Source: DATDPM01 sp041498815 (GTDB taxonomy: Bacteria; Pseudomonadota; Alphaproteobacteria; DATDPM01). Taken from it: a DNA stretch of 64,000 bases. This document shows positions 19,316 through 28,100 of the stretch, one piece after another. How positions within the stretch are numbered: the stretch's first letter is position 1; every line of letters starts with the position of its first letter. A program made the translations under genes and the position numbers. The notes under the pieces were generated by a model. It saw only the letters and a list, made by a program, of their open reading frames with translations, ran no database searches and had not been told where the DNA came from. Where the stretch lies: the NCBI GenBank assembly GCA_041498815.1, contig JBGQJC010000003.1, positions 20,425 through 84,424 of the forward strand, written 5' to 3'.

Positions 19316-20217
19316 TCATCGGTCAACCGGGGGTCGGTCTTCTGGTCGCGCTGATGCTCGCGCGGGGCGCCGCCACCGAGGCGCCGGACCGGACTCCGCC
19401 GAACAGCGCGGTGATGCAGCCCGAATTGGTGGCATCGGCCGCTCCCGCCGCGGGCGGGGAAAGCGCCGGTCCGGCGGCCGTTTCCGCCGAGGGGGCCTTC
19501 AAGCGGCTTCCCGCCGGCGAGCAAAAAACCGCGCGGGCGATGCTCGAGGCCGAAAGAGTCGGACCGGCATCGGATCCCGCCTGGTCGCTCGACAAGATCG
19601 CGGCGGCAAAGGCCGCCGGCAAGGACTGGAACGAGATATTGGGCGAGATGCAGGCGCAACACCTGGTCGCCGGCGGAGACTCGAAGATCGCCGCGATCAC
19701 GCGCGGCGCATCGGCCAATGGAAAGGAACAGCTTTCCGGCGAGCTCGCCACCGCCAACGGCCCCGGTGACCCGAAGGCGGCGCAAGCGCCTAGTGCGAAC
19801 GCCGCCGCATCGGGCGACGCCGGACAGAATTTCGCGCAACTTTCACCCGGCGACCAGAAGATCGCCCGCGCCCTGTTCGAGGCACAGCAGACGGGCGCGA
19901 AATCCGCTGCCCCTTGGTCGCTGGAAAAAATCGCGGGCGCCCGGACGGACAGCGACGGCTGGACTCCGGTGCTGTGGACGATGCGGCGCAAGGGCCTCAT
20001 CACCCAGAAGGAACTGGGCGAGATCATGCGCGATCACGAGCGGCGGACCAGGGGCGCCATCGCCCCCGAGGTGACGCTCGCCGCCGCGGACCAATTCGCC
20101 TATCCCGTTGCCGATGCCGAAAGCCCCGCCAAGATGAAATACGTGTCCGGCCCCGCGAATTCCTGCGCCCTGCGCGACACCAAGGCGGGCGTGAAGCCCG
20201 TCGCCCAAACGGAATAG
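19312..20217 (+). CDS. Protein with two copies of an unrecognised ~57-residue module
   Basis: I do not recognise the 301-residue product. It holds two related modules: FKRLPAGEQKTARAMLEAE ... WNEILGEMQAQHLV (residues about 63-120) and FAQLSPGDQKIARALFEAQ ... WTPVLWTMRRKGLI (about 178-235). They share the pattern [QK]x[AT]RA[ML][LF]EA ... PWSL[DE]KIA. An Ala/Gly-rich linker separates them. The N-terminus is weakly hydrophobic and may be a poor signal peptide. It is coupled to the upstream lipoprotein by ATGA, so a joint envelope role is possible. Codon use is normal for the genome. Confidence 0.65.
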   Translation: MIIGQPGVGLLVALMLARGAATEAPDRTPPNSAVMQPELVASAAPAAGGESAGPAAVSAEGAFKRLPAGEQKTARAMLEAERVGPASDPAWSLDKIAAAKAAGKDWNEILGEMQAQHLVAGGDSKIAAITRGASANGKEQLSGELATANGPGDPKAAQAPSANAAASGDAGQNFAQLSPGDQKIARALFEAQQTGAKSAAPWSLEKIAGARTDSDGWTPVLWTMRRKGLITQKELGEIMRDHERRTRGAIAPEVTLAAADQFAYPVADAESPAKMKYVSGPANSCALRDTKAGVKPVAQTE

Positions 20218-20283
20218 CCACGGAATAGCCGGGCTCACGTCCGGGCGTCATTACCTCACGGAGTAGGTTCAGGGGAAGCCTTG

Positions 20284-20331
20284 CGCCGCATCCAGGGCCC
20301 GGAGAACCGGGCGGGATGCGGCGTTTATTTT
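20284..20331 (+). terminator. Rho-independent terminator after the lipoprotein pair
   Basis: A 10-bp outer stem (CGCCGCATCC at 20284-20293 with GGATGCGGCG at 20314-20323) encloses a second GC stem and is followed by TTTATTTTT. It ends the plus-strand pair and overlaps the last bases of rpmA on the other strand. Confidence 0.8.
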
Positions 20332-20582
20332 TGGTCTTCGATCGAGACGAAGGTGCGGCCGTTTTCCTTGGCGCGGAAGATGACGCGGCCGGGGGTGAGC
20401 GCGAACAGCGTGTGGTCGCGGCCCATGCCGACATTGGAGCCGGCGTGGAAGGTGGTGCCGCGCTGGCGCACCAGGATATTGCCGGGGACGACGATCTCGC
20501 CGCCGAATCTCTTGACGCCCAGACGGCGGCCCGCCGAATCGCGGCCGTTGCGCGACGAACCGCCCGCTTTCTTGTGCGCCAT
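20325..20582 (-). CDS. rpmA: 50S ribosomal protein L27
   Basis: L27 lies near the peptidyl-transferase centre. The 85-residue product has MAHKKAGGSSRNGRDSAGRR, RQRGTTFHAG and GRDHTLFAL, all standard. The start overlaps the rplU stop by one base (TAATG), as is usual for this pair. Confidence 0.98.
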   Translation of the reverse strand: MAHKKAGGSSRNGRDSAGRRLGVKRFGGEIVVPGNILVRQRGTTFHAGSNVGMGRDHTLFALTPGRVIFRAKENGRTFVSIEDQK

Positions 20583-21109
20583 TACTTCTTCTCCTTACGC
20601 TTGCCGGATTTGGGCTTCCTCGCGTCTTTTTTCGCGGCCGGTTTGGCCGCATGCTTATGGGCGGCCTCCTTCTTCGGCGCCTTCGGCGCTTCCTTGTGAG
20701 CGGCCTCTTTATGAGCCGCTTCTTTGTGGGGCGGTTTGGCGTGGGGTTCGGCCTTGGGTTTCGCATGCACCGCCGGTTTGGCCTTGCGTGGGGCGCCGGC
20801 CTGGTAAATGTCGGTGATCTTCAAGACCGTCAATTCCTGGCGGTGGCCGCGGCGCCGGCGGTAATTCTGGCGCCGCTTCTTTTTGAAGACGATGATCTTT
20901 TCACCCCGGGTCTGCTCGATCACGGTGGCCGAGACCGCGGCGCCGGCGAGGAAGGGCTTGCCCACCTTAAGCTCGGCGCCGTCGCTGATCATCAGCACCT
21001 CTTCGAGGTCGATGACCGAGCCGGGCTCGCCCAAGAGGCGCTCGACCGAGATGATGTCGCCGGAAGCCACCTTGTATTGCTTCCCGCCGGTCTTGATGAC
21101 TGCGAACAT
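20582..21109 (-). CDS. rplU: 50S ribosomal protein L21 with a long Lys/Ala/His tail
   Basis: L21 binds 23S rRNA. The first 105 residues are standard (MFAVIKTGGKQYKV, RGEKIIVFKKKRRQNYRRRRGH). The last 70 residues form a repetitive basic tail with HKEAAHKEAAHKEAPKAPKKEA and alternating KPAAKK. Such extensions occur in other alphaproteobacteria. The ATG at 21109 is chosen over upstream in-frame codons because it gives the conserved MFAVI start. Confidence 0.96.
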   Translation of the reverse strand: MFAVIKTGGKQYKVASGDIISVERLLGEPGSVIDLEEVLMISDGAELKVGKPFLAGAAVSATVIEQTRGEKIIVFKKKRRQNYRRRRGHRQELTVLKITDIYQAGAPRKAKPAVHAKPKAEPHAKPPHKEAAHKEAAHKEAPKAPKKEAAHKHAAKPAAKKDARKPKSGKRKEKK

Positions 21110-21306
21110 GGCCGAGTGCCCGAAGGAATGGATTGCGCGAGGGGTGCCCGCGAGAGGCGGCACTATAGCGGCGGGCCCAAAGCTGTCAACGGATTTTGGC
21201 CCGGTTTTCAAGGGAATCGCGGCCGTATGCGCCGGGTTTTTCAAGGGCTTGTGCCCGGCCGCGGCGCGCTTGCCGCCCTCCGACTCCTTGGGTTAGGGTC
21301 CGCGGC

Positions 21307-21396
21307 GGAGGGGTGCCAGAGTGGTCGATCGGGACGGTCTCGAAAACCGTTGTGCCCTTACGGGTACCGAGGGTTCGAATCCCTCCCCCTCCGCCA
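21307..21396 (+). tRNA. tRNA-Ser (anticodon CGA)
   Basis: The cloverleaf is complete. The acceptor GGAGGGG (21307-21313) pairs with CCCCTCC (21386-21392), followed by discriminator G and an encoded CCA. The anticodon arm is ACGGT-CTCGAAA-ACCGT (anticodon CGA, reads UCG), a long variable arm GTGCCCTTACGGGTAC follows, and the T-arm is GAGGG-TTCGAAT-CCCTC. The 3' 19 bases recur exactly at 25007-25025 and 48079-48097. A dispersed repeat starts at its CCA end. Confidence 0.97.
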
Positions 21397-21564
21397 TCAT
21401 CGGGAAAGGGCGCCTCGTGCGTCCTCTCCCGATGATGATGGGGAGCGTGTTCGAAACCGGAGAGAGGGTTCGACACCAAGCCATGCGTTCGCGCGGCGGA
21501 AGCCAACGCCGCGCGAAAAGTGTAAGAATCGATGGCGCAGGTGCAGCGGAGCGCAGCGCCGCCA
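21391..21564 (+). repeat. Dispersed repeat, right half (R), copy 1
   Basis: This ~170-bp unit begins at CCGCCA of the tRNA-Ser end and closes at another CCGCCA (21559-21564). It opens with a long hairpin (21395-21409 with 21423-21437, one mismatch), then a conserved GTTCGAAACCGG and GGGTTCGACACC stretch, then a second GC hairpin (GCGCGGCG/CGCCGCGC). It is nearly identical to 24831-25025 and 47904-48097. It encodes no protein that I can support. Confidence 0.85.
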
Positions 21565-21680
21565 TTTGCCAGCGAGATTGGTAAGAGCCAGCCTTTCGGG
21601 CCAAGCGCGCCGAAGTCATCCGGGCAATGCCGACAGTACCCGTCTTCGAGCACGGCCCCGATGGCAGTTATCACGACACG

Positions 21681-22028
21681 CTATTTGACGACGATGGTTC
21701 CCGTCATTTGCGGATGCAGCGTGCAAAAGTAATCATAGGTGCCGGATTTGCTGAAGGTAAAGGAGAAGGAGTCCTTGGTGTCGAGCGCGGACGAGCGGAA
21801 CCCCTTCCCCTTGCTCATCACCTGATGCGCTTCATCATCTTGGTTGGCCCACGTAACCGTGGTCCCGGGCGACACCGTGAGCGCCTTGGGTGAGAAGGCG
21901 AAGTCTTTGATGACGACCTGATTGGTGTCCCCGGCCCACGCCGCGGGAGACCAGGATGCGGTGATCGCCGGAACGGCAAGGGCAAGCGCGAGGAAGGTGC
22001 GCAGGATCGTATGGCGATGGGCGTTCAT
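21681..22028 (-). CDS. Periplasmic cupredoxin (plastocyanin-like)
   Basis: The 115-residue product has a signal peptide (LALALAVPAITASWSPAAWA) and one cupredoxin domain: FAFSPKALTVSPGTTVTWAN, then the type-1 copper residues H in DEAHQV, C and H in YFCTLHPQM, and the Met in the same loop. It probably carries electrons or copper in the periplasm. The ATG at 22028 has GGAG six bases before it. It lies 45 bases after a Tat-exported phosphoesterase and is likely in the same transcript. Confidence 0.9.
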   Translation of the reverse strand: MNAHRHTILRTFLALALAVPAITASWSPAAWAGDTNQVVIKDFAFSPKALTVSPGTTVTWANQDDEAHQVMSKGKGFRSSALDTKDSFSFTFSKSGTYDYFCTLHPQMTGTIVVK

Positions 22029-22073
22029 GATTTGCTCCATTGAAGCGAGGGCGTTTTCGGGAAAGGGGACCGG

Positions 22074-23051
22074 TCAGGCGTCGGCGAGGGAACGATCGGT
22101 GATGCTCGGCGTCCCGGCCTGCGGCACCATCTCGATGTTCCTTATCCCCAACACCGAGCGCAGCTGCTCGGCAGGCACCTTGAGCGGACCAGGGCCCGTG
22201 CCCTGGCCGGCGACCGGCTGCGGATAGGCGGTGGAGCGCGCGGTGTAGTAGCGCACGTTGCCTTCGACCTTTTGAACAACCTGGTGGATGTGGCCGTTCA
22301 GGACGGTGACCGAGCCGAAGCGCTTCACATATTCCATCGCCTGCGGCCAGTCATCCGTGCTCCAGCCCCATTCGGGATAAAGCGACCAGAGCGGGATGTG
22401 CGAGAACAGCACGATGGGCTGGCTCGCCGACCGGTTCTTGAGATCGTTTTCGAACCACGCGAGCTGCTCGGGTCCGATCCGCCCATGGCCGCCGGAAGCG
22501 AACTCCATCACGTTGACGAGCGCAACGAAATGCACGCCGCTATGGTCGAAGCTGTACCAGCCTTTGCCGCCGGAAATTTTCCCATAACGCTCGAAAAAGG
22601 CCGTCTGCTTCTCGTCGAGCACGTCATGTTCGCCGGGCACGACATGGAATTCGGGTATTTTTATTCCCTTGAGGATTTCGGCGGCGGCATCGAATTCCGC
22701 CGGTTTGGAGAGGTGCGTGATGTCGCCGGTATGGATCACCAATCCGGCATTCGCGGCATTCGCGTTTATGATATCGACCGCCGCATGCGCCGTGCCCACC
22801 ACGTCGGGATTGGCGTCCTTGTTGAAGCCGATGTGGGTGTCGCTGATCTGGACGAAACGGAAGGCGGCGGCATCCTTGCCCGCATTCGCCGCGCGCGCCG
22901 AGCCCGACAACAGGGTCACGGTGGGTACGCCGCCCACCATCGTCCAAAGAAGGCCGGTGCCGGCCCAGGCCATGCATTCGAGCACGCGGCGCCGGGTTGG
23001 ACCGCGCTGATCGTTGCCGGTCACCCCGGTCAAAATCGTCTTGTCGTTCAT
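22074..23051 (-). CDS. Tat-exported metallophosphoesterase (calcineurin-like)
   Basis: The 325-residue product has a twin-arginine leader (PTRRRVLECM then a hydrophobic run to SARAANA) and the calcineurin-like motifs ISDTHIG, HTGDITH, VPGEHDVL, FSHIPLW and NGHIHQ. These supply the two-metal site. The family hydrolyses phosphodiesters or phosphomonoesters; the substrate is not known. It is divergent from an ECF sigma/anti-sigma pair and co-directional with a cupredoxin. That arrangement suggests it belongs to the sigma factor's regulon, which is an inference. Confidence 0.88.
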   Translation of the reverse strand: MNDKTILTGVTGNDQRGPTRRRVLECMAWAGTGLLWTMVGGVPTVTLLSGSARAANAGKDAAAFRFVQISDTHIGFNKDANPDVVGTAHAAVDIINANAANAGLVIHTGDITHLSKPAEFDAAAEILKGIKIPEFHVVPGEHDVLDEKQTAFFERYGKISGGKGWYSFDHSGVHFVALVNVMEFASGGHGRIGPEQLAWFENDLKNRSASQPIVLFSHIPLWSLYPEWGWSTDDWPQAMEYVKRFGSVTVLNGHIHQVVQKVEGNVRYYTARSTAYPQPVAGQGTGPGPLKVPAEQLRSVLGIRNIEMVPQAGTPSITDRSLADA

Positions 23052-23264
23052 CGTCCTGCCTCTTCAGATTGGTTGAGTCAGTGATGGAGATTCGGGAATG
23101 GGCCGATTTATTCGTGGACGCGGAAAATTTTTCGGGAATAAAATAGCCGGCGACGCGATCATCATCCTGATGTGCAAAAAATCGCCCCGGCCCTCACCCC
23201 TCAAAACCGGGCTGGGCCGGGGGTATGATAGAGCGCCCGCAGTGCTTTTTCCCGACGGACTTCC

Positions 23265-23804
23265 ATGGCAAATCCATCCGGCCAGGGCTCCTTCGAGGCG
23301 GTTGTCCTTCCGCATCTCGACGCCGCCTTTAATTTGGCTCGCTGGCTGATGCGCAACGGCGCGGACGCCGAGGATGTGGTGCAGGAGGCGATGCTGCGCG
23401 CCCTTACCTATTTCCCCGGCTTCCGCGGAATCAACGCGCGCGGCTGGCTCCTGCAGATCGTGCGCCATGCCGCCTATGCCTCGATGAAATTGAACCGTGG
23501 CATGGCTTCGGTACCGATTGCGGTCGGGTCGGAGGAGGAGTCCGCTCTCCCGGAGCTTGCGGATCCCGGCGACGATCCCGAGGCGCTGCTGATGAAGGCA
23601 CAGGACCGGAAACAGGTCGGGCTGCTCCTTGCCAGTCTACCGGTGGAGCTGCGCGAGGTTCTGGTACTGCGCGAGCTTGAGGAGTTGTCTTACAAGGAGA
23701 TCGCCCAAGTCACCGATACCCCCATTGGGACCATCATGTCGCGCCTATGGCGCGCGCGCCGCCTGCTGGCCGCCGCCGCCAAGGCCGGAGGCTCGATCCG
23801 ATGA
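23265..23804 (+). CDS. ECF-type RNA polymerase sigma factor
   Basis: The 179-residue product has sigma-2 (FNLARWLMRNGADAEDVVQE and LRALTYFPGF, about 20-75) and sigma-4 (LPVELREVLVLRELEELSYKEIAQVTDTPIGTIMSRLWRARR, about 120-170). It would direct RNA polymerase to a small regulon in response to an envelope signal. The stop overlaps the anti-sigma start as ATGA. A 213-bp gap to the divergent phosphoesterase holds two GGAAT elements (near 23093 and 23133), the usual ECF -35 core, but no clear -10. Confidence 0.93.
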   Translation: MANPSGQGSFEAVVLPHLDAAFNLARWLMRNGADAEDVVQEAMLRALTYFPGFRGINARGWLLQIVRHAAYASMKLNRGMASVPIAVGSEEESALPELADPGDDPEALLMKAQDRKQVGLLLASLPVELREVLVLRELEELSYKEIAQVTDTPIGTIMSRLWRARRLLAAAAKAGGSIR

Positions 23805-24559
23805 GCACCGCGGGGGGCTGCAAGATGGTCTTGCTGGCGCAAGCGGATTTCGATGGTGAGCTCGATGCGGCGCAAGCGGCGGAGTTGGAGACGCATCGCG
23901 CCGGTTGCCCGATCTGCCAGTCGGCCCAAAGGGAGTTCGCGGGTGCGCGCGCCGCTTTGCGCCACGAAGGTCTTTATCGCCGCGCGCCCGATTCCTTGCG
24001 CCGGGCGCTAGCCACGCGCCTGGCCGCTGCGACCGAGATGACGCCGGTTCGCAGCGTTGCGTGGTGGCGCGGTCCGGCGGCCAGTGCCGGGTTAGGTGCG
24101 GCGGCGGCAGCGGCCATTTCGTTCCTGCTGCTGTGGCCTGGCCAGCAGAGCATCGTGGATCAAATCGTCGACGATCATGTGCGGGCACTTCAGCCGGGGC
24201 ATCTCGAGGATGTGGTGTCCAGCGACCGGCACACGGTAAAGCCATGGTTCGAGGGCAGGATCGATTTCGCGCCGCCGGTGAAAGATCTCGCGGACAAGCA
24301 ATTCCCGCTCAAAGGCGGGCGCCTCGATTACCTCGGCGGAAGGCCGGTCGCGGCGCTGGTCTATGAACGCGGCATGCACGTAATCAACATGTTCGTCTGG
24401 CCCGCCGCGGGCGCCGCGGACTCGACCGCAACCGTTGCCGCGCACAACGGTTACAACGTGATCCACTGGGTGCAGGAGGGGATGACAATTTGGGTGGTCT
24501 CCGATCTCGAGAAGGCCCAGCTCGCCGATTTCGTCCGCCTCTGGAACGCGGCGTCTTAG
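23801..24559 (+). CDS. Membrane anti-sigma factor with zinc-finger motif
   Basis: The 252-residue product starts with an anti-sigma domain holding H-x3-C-x2-C (H32, C36, C39; THRAGCPICQ). One transmembrane segment follows (about 95-115, GAAAAAAISFLLLWPG) and then a periplasmic sensor region. This fits the ZAS class that binds ECF sigma factors and releases them on a signal. The ATG at 23801 overlaps the sigma stop. The periplasmic part has only one Met-rich patch (ERGMHVINMF), so copper sensing would be speculative. Confidence 0.9.
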   Translation: MSTAGGCKMVLLAQADFDGELDAAQAAELETHRAGCPICQSAQREFAGARAALRHEGLYRRAPDSLRRALATRLAAATEMTPVRSVAWWRGPAASAGLGAAAAAAISFLLLWPGQQSIVDQIVDDHVRALQPGHLEDVVSSDRHTVKPWFEGRIDFAPPVKDLADKQFPLKGGRLDYLGGRPVAALVYERGMHVINMFVWPAAGAADSTATVAAHNGYNVIHWVQEGMTIWVVSDLEKAQLADFVRLWNAAS

Positions 24560-24572
24560 ACTGTCCGCAACG

Positions 24573-25025
24573 CAAACCTCATCCAGGTTGGTTTGGGCAG
24601 AGCGATCCCTGATCGGTTTGATTAATTCCCTGATCGCGTCAGAAACTTTCCTGATACGTCGAAAAAATTCCCTGTTCCGATGCGTAGGGAAATCCTTAGT
24701 AACTCACTGAATGGTCTTCCTATATCGAGCCAATTTTCCTTGGCTGGTGCCCGAAATCGGCAAAATTCCCTGTATTTTCCGCGCTTACAAGGAATTTGCG
24801 TCGGAGAAGGGTTCGCTCGAGACTTAGTCCACCGCCATCATCGGGAGAGGGCGCCTCGTGCGTCCTCTCCCGATGATGATGGGGAGCGTGTTCGAAACCG
24901 GAGAGAGGGTTCGACACCAAGCCCCATGCGTTGGCGCGGCGGAAGCCAACGCCGCGCGAAAAGTGTAAGAATCGATGGCGCAGGTGCAGCGGAGCGCAGC
25001 GCAGCTAATCCCTCCCCCTCCGCCA
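24573..25025 (+). repeat. Dispersed composite repeat (L+R), copy 2
   Basis: The left part (24573-24830) holds several spaced TTCCCTG-like motifs. The right part (24831-25025) matches the repeat beside tRNA-Ser. The right part starts with a 15-bp perfect hairpin (24836-24850 with 24864-24878), extendable to 19 pairs with one G-U. It ends with a 19-bp copy of the tRNA-Ser 3' end. It begins 13 bases after the anti-sigma stop. No coding gene lies in 24560-25166. Confidence 0.88.
25007..25025 (+). repeat. 19-bp copy of the tRNA-Ser 3' end (possible att site)
   Basis: The sequence AATCCCTCCCCCTCCGCCA is identical to the tRNA-Ser 3' end (21378-21396) and to 48079-48097. Such direct repeats mark insertion sites of elements that use tRNA genes. 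Here each extra copy is also the end of a dispersed repeat, so it may instead move with that repeat. Confidence 0.7.
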
Positions 25026-25066
25026 CAAATGATGGATGGGGCCAACCGGCCCCATCCATCATTTGT
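25025..25066. repeat. 19-bp perfect palindrome after the tRNA-Ser-like end
   Basis: The arms at 25025-25043 and 25048-25066 are perfectly complementary with a four-base loop AACC. No T-run follows on either side within 10 bases. It starts on the last A of the tRNA-like CCA, mirroring the hairpin that follows the true tRNA-Ser. Confidence 0.85.
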
Positions 25067-25071
25067 GCTGA

Positions 25072-25096
25072 TGGCGACGCGCGGGATTCGAACCCG
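25072..25096 (-). pseudogene. tRNA 3'-end remnant (T-arm and acceptor only)
   Basis: On the minus strand the sequence CGGGTTCGAATCCCGCGCGTCGCCA reads as a T-arm, acceptor strand and CCA. The matching 5' acceptor and D/anticodon arms are absent further along the same strand. It is a fragment, probably left by insertion or recombination at another tRNA. Confidence 0.45.
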
Positions 25097-25166
25097 AGGA
25101 GAGGGTTTGGGCGGAGCGTCAGCAGACGTTCCGGACGCCGTGAGGCGCCCGCAGGGCGAGTTCCGC

Positions 25167-28100
25167 TCAGGCTGCCCGCATGACGAGACGGATTAGGTCC
25201 GGAAGCGATGCAACGCCGGTACGCTTCATGACCGCCGCACGATGAGTCTCGACCGTTCGCTGGCTGATCTTCAGGTTAAAGGCGATCTCTTTGTTGGGCT
25301 GGCCTTCAACCACGAGATCCATGACCTCGCGTTCGCGCGGCGTCAACGCGGCGATGCTCGCCGCGGCGGCCTCGCGCGCGCTCGAACGCTTGGCGGTATC
25401 GCCGGCTTGGGTCAAAGCGCGATCGATGCTCGCCTGCAGGACGTCCAGCCGCGCCGGCTTCTCGATGAAATCCATCGCCCCGGCCTTCATGGCCTGGATC
25501 GCCATCGCGATATCGCCGTGGCCGGTGATGACGATGGATGGCAGATCGCGGTTTTCGGCCTTGAGTTGATTAAGCAGTTCCAGTCCGCTCATCCCCGGCA
25601 TCAGGCCATCGACGACCAGGCAGCCCTTGCGATCGGCTCGATAAGCCGAGAGGAAGGACTCGGCGCTGGCGTGGATTTCGACGGCATGGCCTTGATGCTG
25701 AAGCACGTCGCGCATGGACTCGAGCAGGACGGCGTCGTCGTCGACGAGAAAGATTGTGGGGCGCGCTTGATCGAGCGCCTCTTGGGCCGCTTTGCGAGCG
25801 TCGCCGCGGGTCTGAGGCTGCTGTGAGGCCGCGATAAGCTCCTCGATACGCCGGGTCAATTGGTCGACATTGACCGGTTTGCGGAGATACCCGCAGTCCG
25901 CAGCGAGAACCTTTCGCAGAACATCTGTCGCGATATCCCCGGTCAGGACGATGGCGGGTATTTTACGGCTCAGCGCCTGCCGCAGTTCCTTGATGACCTC
26001 GAGTCCTGTGCGGATCCCGGGGAGATTGTAGTCCGCGATGATAACGTCGGGCATGAGCGCGCCGCGTTGCACAAGCGCGGCTACTTCAAGTCCGTCGATC
26101 GCAGCGACGGTCCGGTACCCCTCACCCCGGAACAGAAGCTCAAGCGCTTCGCGAATGGTGGGATCATCTTCAATAATCAAAATGGTGCCGGTGCGGTCAC
26201 TGGCTTTCTCAGATTTGCCCGTTGACAGGTCGGGCTTCTTCTTCATCTCCTTCTTGTCGCCGAACGGCACCTCGACTAGGAACACCGAGCCCTTTCCGGC
26301 TTCGGAGCGGACTTCAATCCGATGGCCGAGCAGTTCGCCGATACGATGCACGATGGAGAGGCCGAGCCCCAGGCCGAGAGTGCGCTCGCGCGCAGGATTT
26401 CCCAGTTGGTGGTACTCCTCGAATATCGCATCGAGCTGACCCGCCGGAATGCCGATGCCGGTATCCCATATTTCGAGACGCACCTTATCGCCATCGCGAC
26501 GGCAGCCGAACAGGATCTTGCCGCGCTTGGTGTACTTGACGGCGTTTGAAAGCAGATTTCGAATCATCTGCGCAAGCAATAGTGGATCGCTTCTCACCCT
26601 CAGGCTGCTGGCAACAACGTGCAGAGAGATGCCCTTTGACTTAGTGAGATACGTGAATTCGGTCTTGAGATGTTCAAGCACGGTGCTGATCGCGAAGTCG
26701 TCGATTTCCGGCTGGACCGTACCCGCCTCGAGCTGATTGATGTCCAGCAGCGTATTCAGCATCCCCGACATCGCACCGAGTGTCTCGTCAAGCTTGCCGA
26801 TGAGGACTTGGGACTCCGCGTCCTTGACCTTCCGCGCCAGGACCCCATGCAGCAAGCTGAGGGTTTGCAGCGGCTGACGCAGATCATGGCTCGCCGCCGC
26901 CAAGAAACGCGACTTGCCGAGGTTGGCCTTCTCGGCCTTCGATTTCGCGATCTCCAGGGCTTCGGTAATCAGCTTGCGTTCGGTTATGTCATCGATTGCA
27001 AGCAAAATCCTCTGCCCGGCGGCAGGTTCGCCGAGAATTTTGCGCGAGCTCAGCACGAGGACTCGGCGCCCGAGCGGTGGCAGATCGATCTCTATCTCAT
27101 GGTCTTCGATCGGGTCGGTTTCCGTCCGCGCGCGATCGAGAAAACTATTCATCGCCGGCACGTCCAGGCGGCCGCTGCCGACGGCCGTAAGCCCTCGCCC
27201 TACGAGCTCGTCCGGCTTTGCCCCAATGATGCGGCAGAAGGAAGAATTGCTCGTCACAACACGCAGCCGCTCGTCCACGACGACGAGCGGCTGATGCACG
27301 GTGTCGATGACGCTGTCGGCATAAGCCCGTTCCGTCGCGAACTTGAGTTCGGCCGTCTTCGTGACGGAAATATTTTCAAAGGTCAGAACGACCCCCTGTG
27401 TTGCGTCCGCTTGCGTGCGGTAAGGGAACACCCGGCGGCAGTACCAGTCGCCGCTGTGCGACCGTATTTCGCGGCTCACGGTGGTCAATGTTTTCAGCAC
27501 GGAACGGATGTCGGTCACGAGGTCGACGTCGTCGAAGCGGTGCGCCAAATCGCCGATGGGCCGTCCGACGTCGGCGTCGATCGTATTGAGGAGCGACTTG
27601 GCGGCGGAAGAGAAAAAGCGGATGTTTAGATCGAGATCGAGAAAGACGATCGCGAGCTCGGAGCTGCGCAATATATTTTCAAGGTCATCGGCGGTAGAGC
27701 GCTGCTGATTCACGGTGGCCGTTAATTGGGCATTGAGCGCGGTGAGTTCCTCGTTGAGCGACTGCAGCTCTTCTTTGGAGGTCTCCAATTCTTCGTTGGT
27801 CGATTGGTACTCTTCGTTGAGCGACTGAGCTTCTTCATTGATGGCTTCGTGATCTGCATTCGCCTTCTCGAGTTCTCGGCCGGCGTCTTGAAGCTCCGTC
27901 TGTAGCGCTTCCACTATTTTCTCGAGTTCGGTCACCTTCGAGATATCATGCGAATCGACGGGACGTTGCTCGTCGCCTGCCGCGTGTTGGGGTGCATCGA
28001 CAAAGCTGACGAGGAAGTATTCCTTGTCAGCGGTCTGGACTGGCCGGACCTCCACTCGCACGGCGATCGAGACCCCGTTTCTCTTCACCACGCCATCGGA

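Noticed and set aside
21186..21674. Open frames antisense to tRNA-Ser and the R repeat (for example with GFEPSVPV)
   Set aside because: These are the familiar false translations of tRNA complements and repeats, with no independent support.
24680..25183. Open frames inside the L/R repeat near 24.7-25.2 kb
   Set aside because: They differ between repeat copies and hold no known protein motif; the conserved features are hairpins, not codons.
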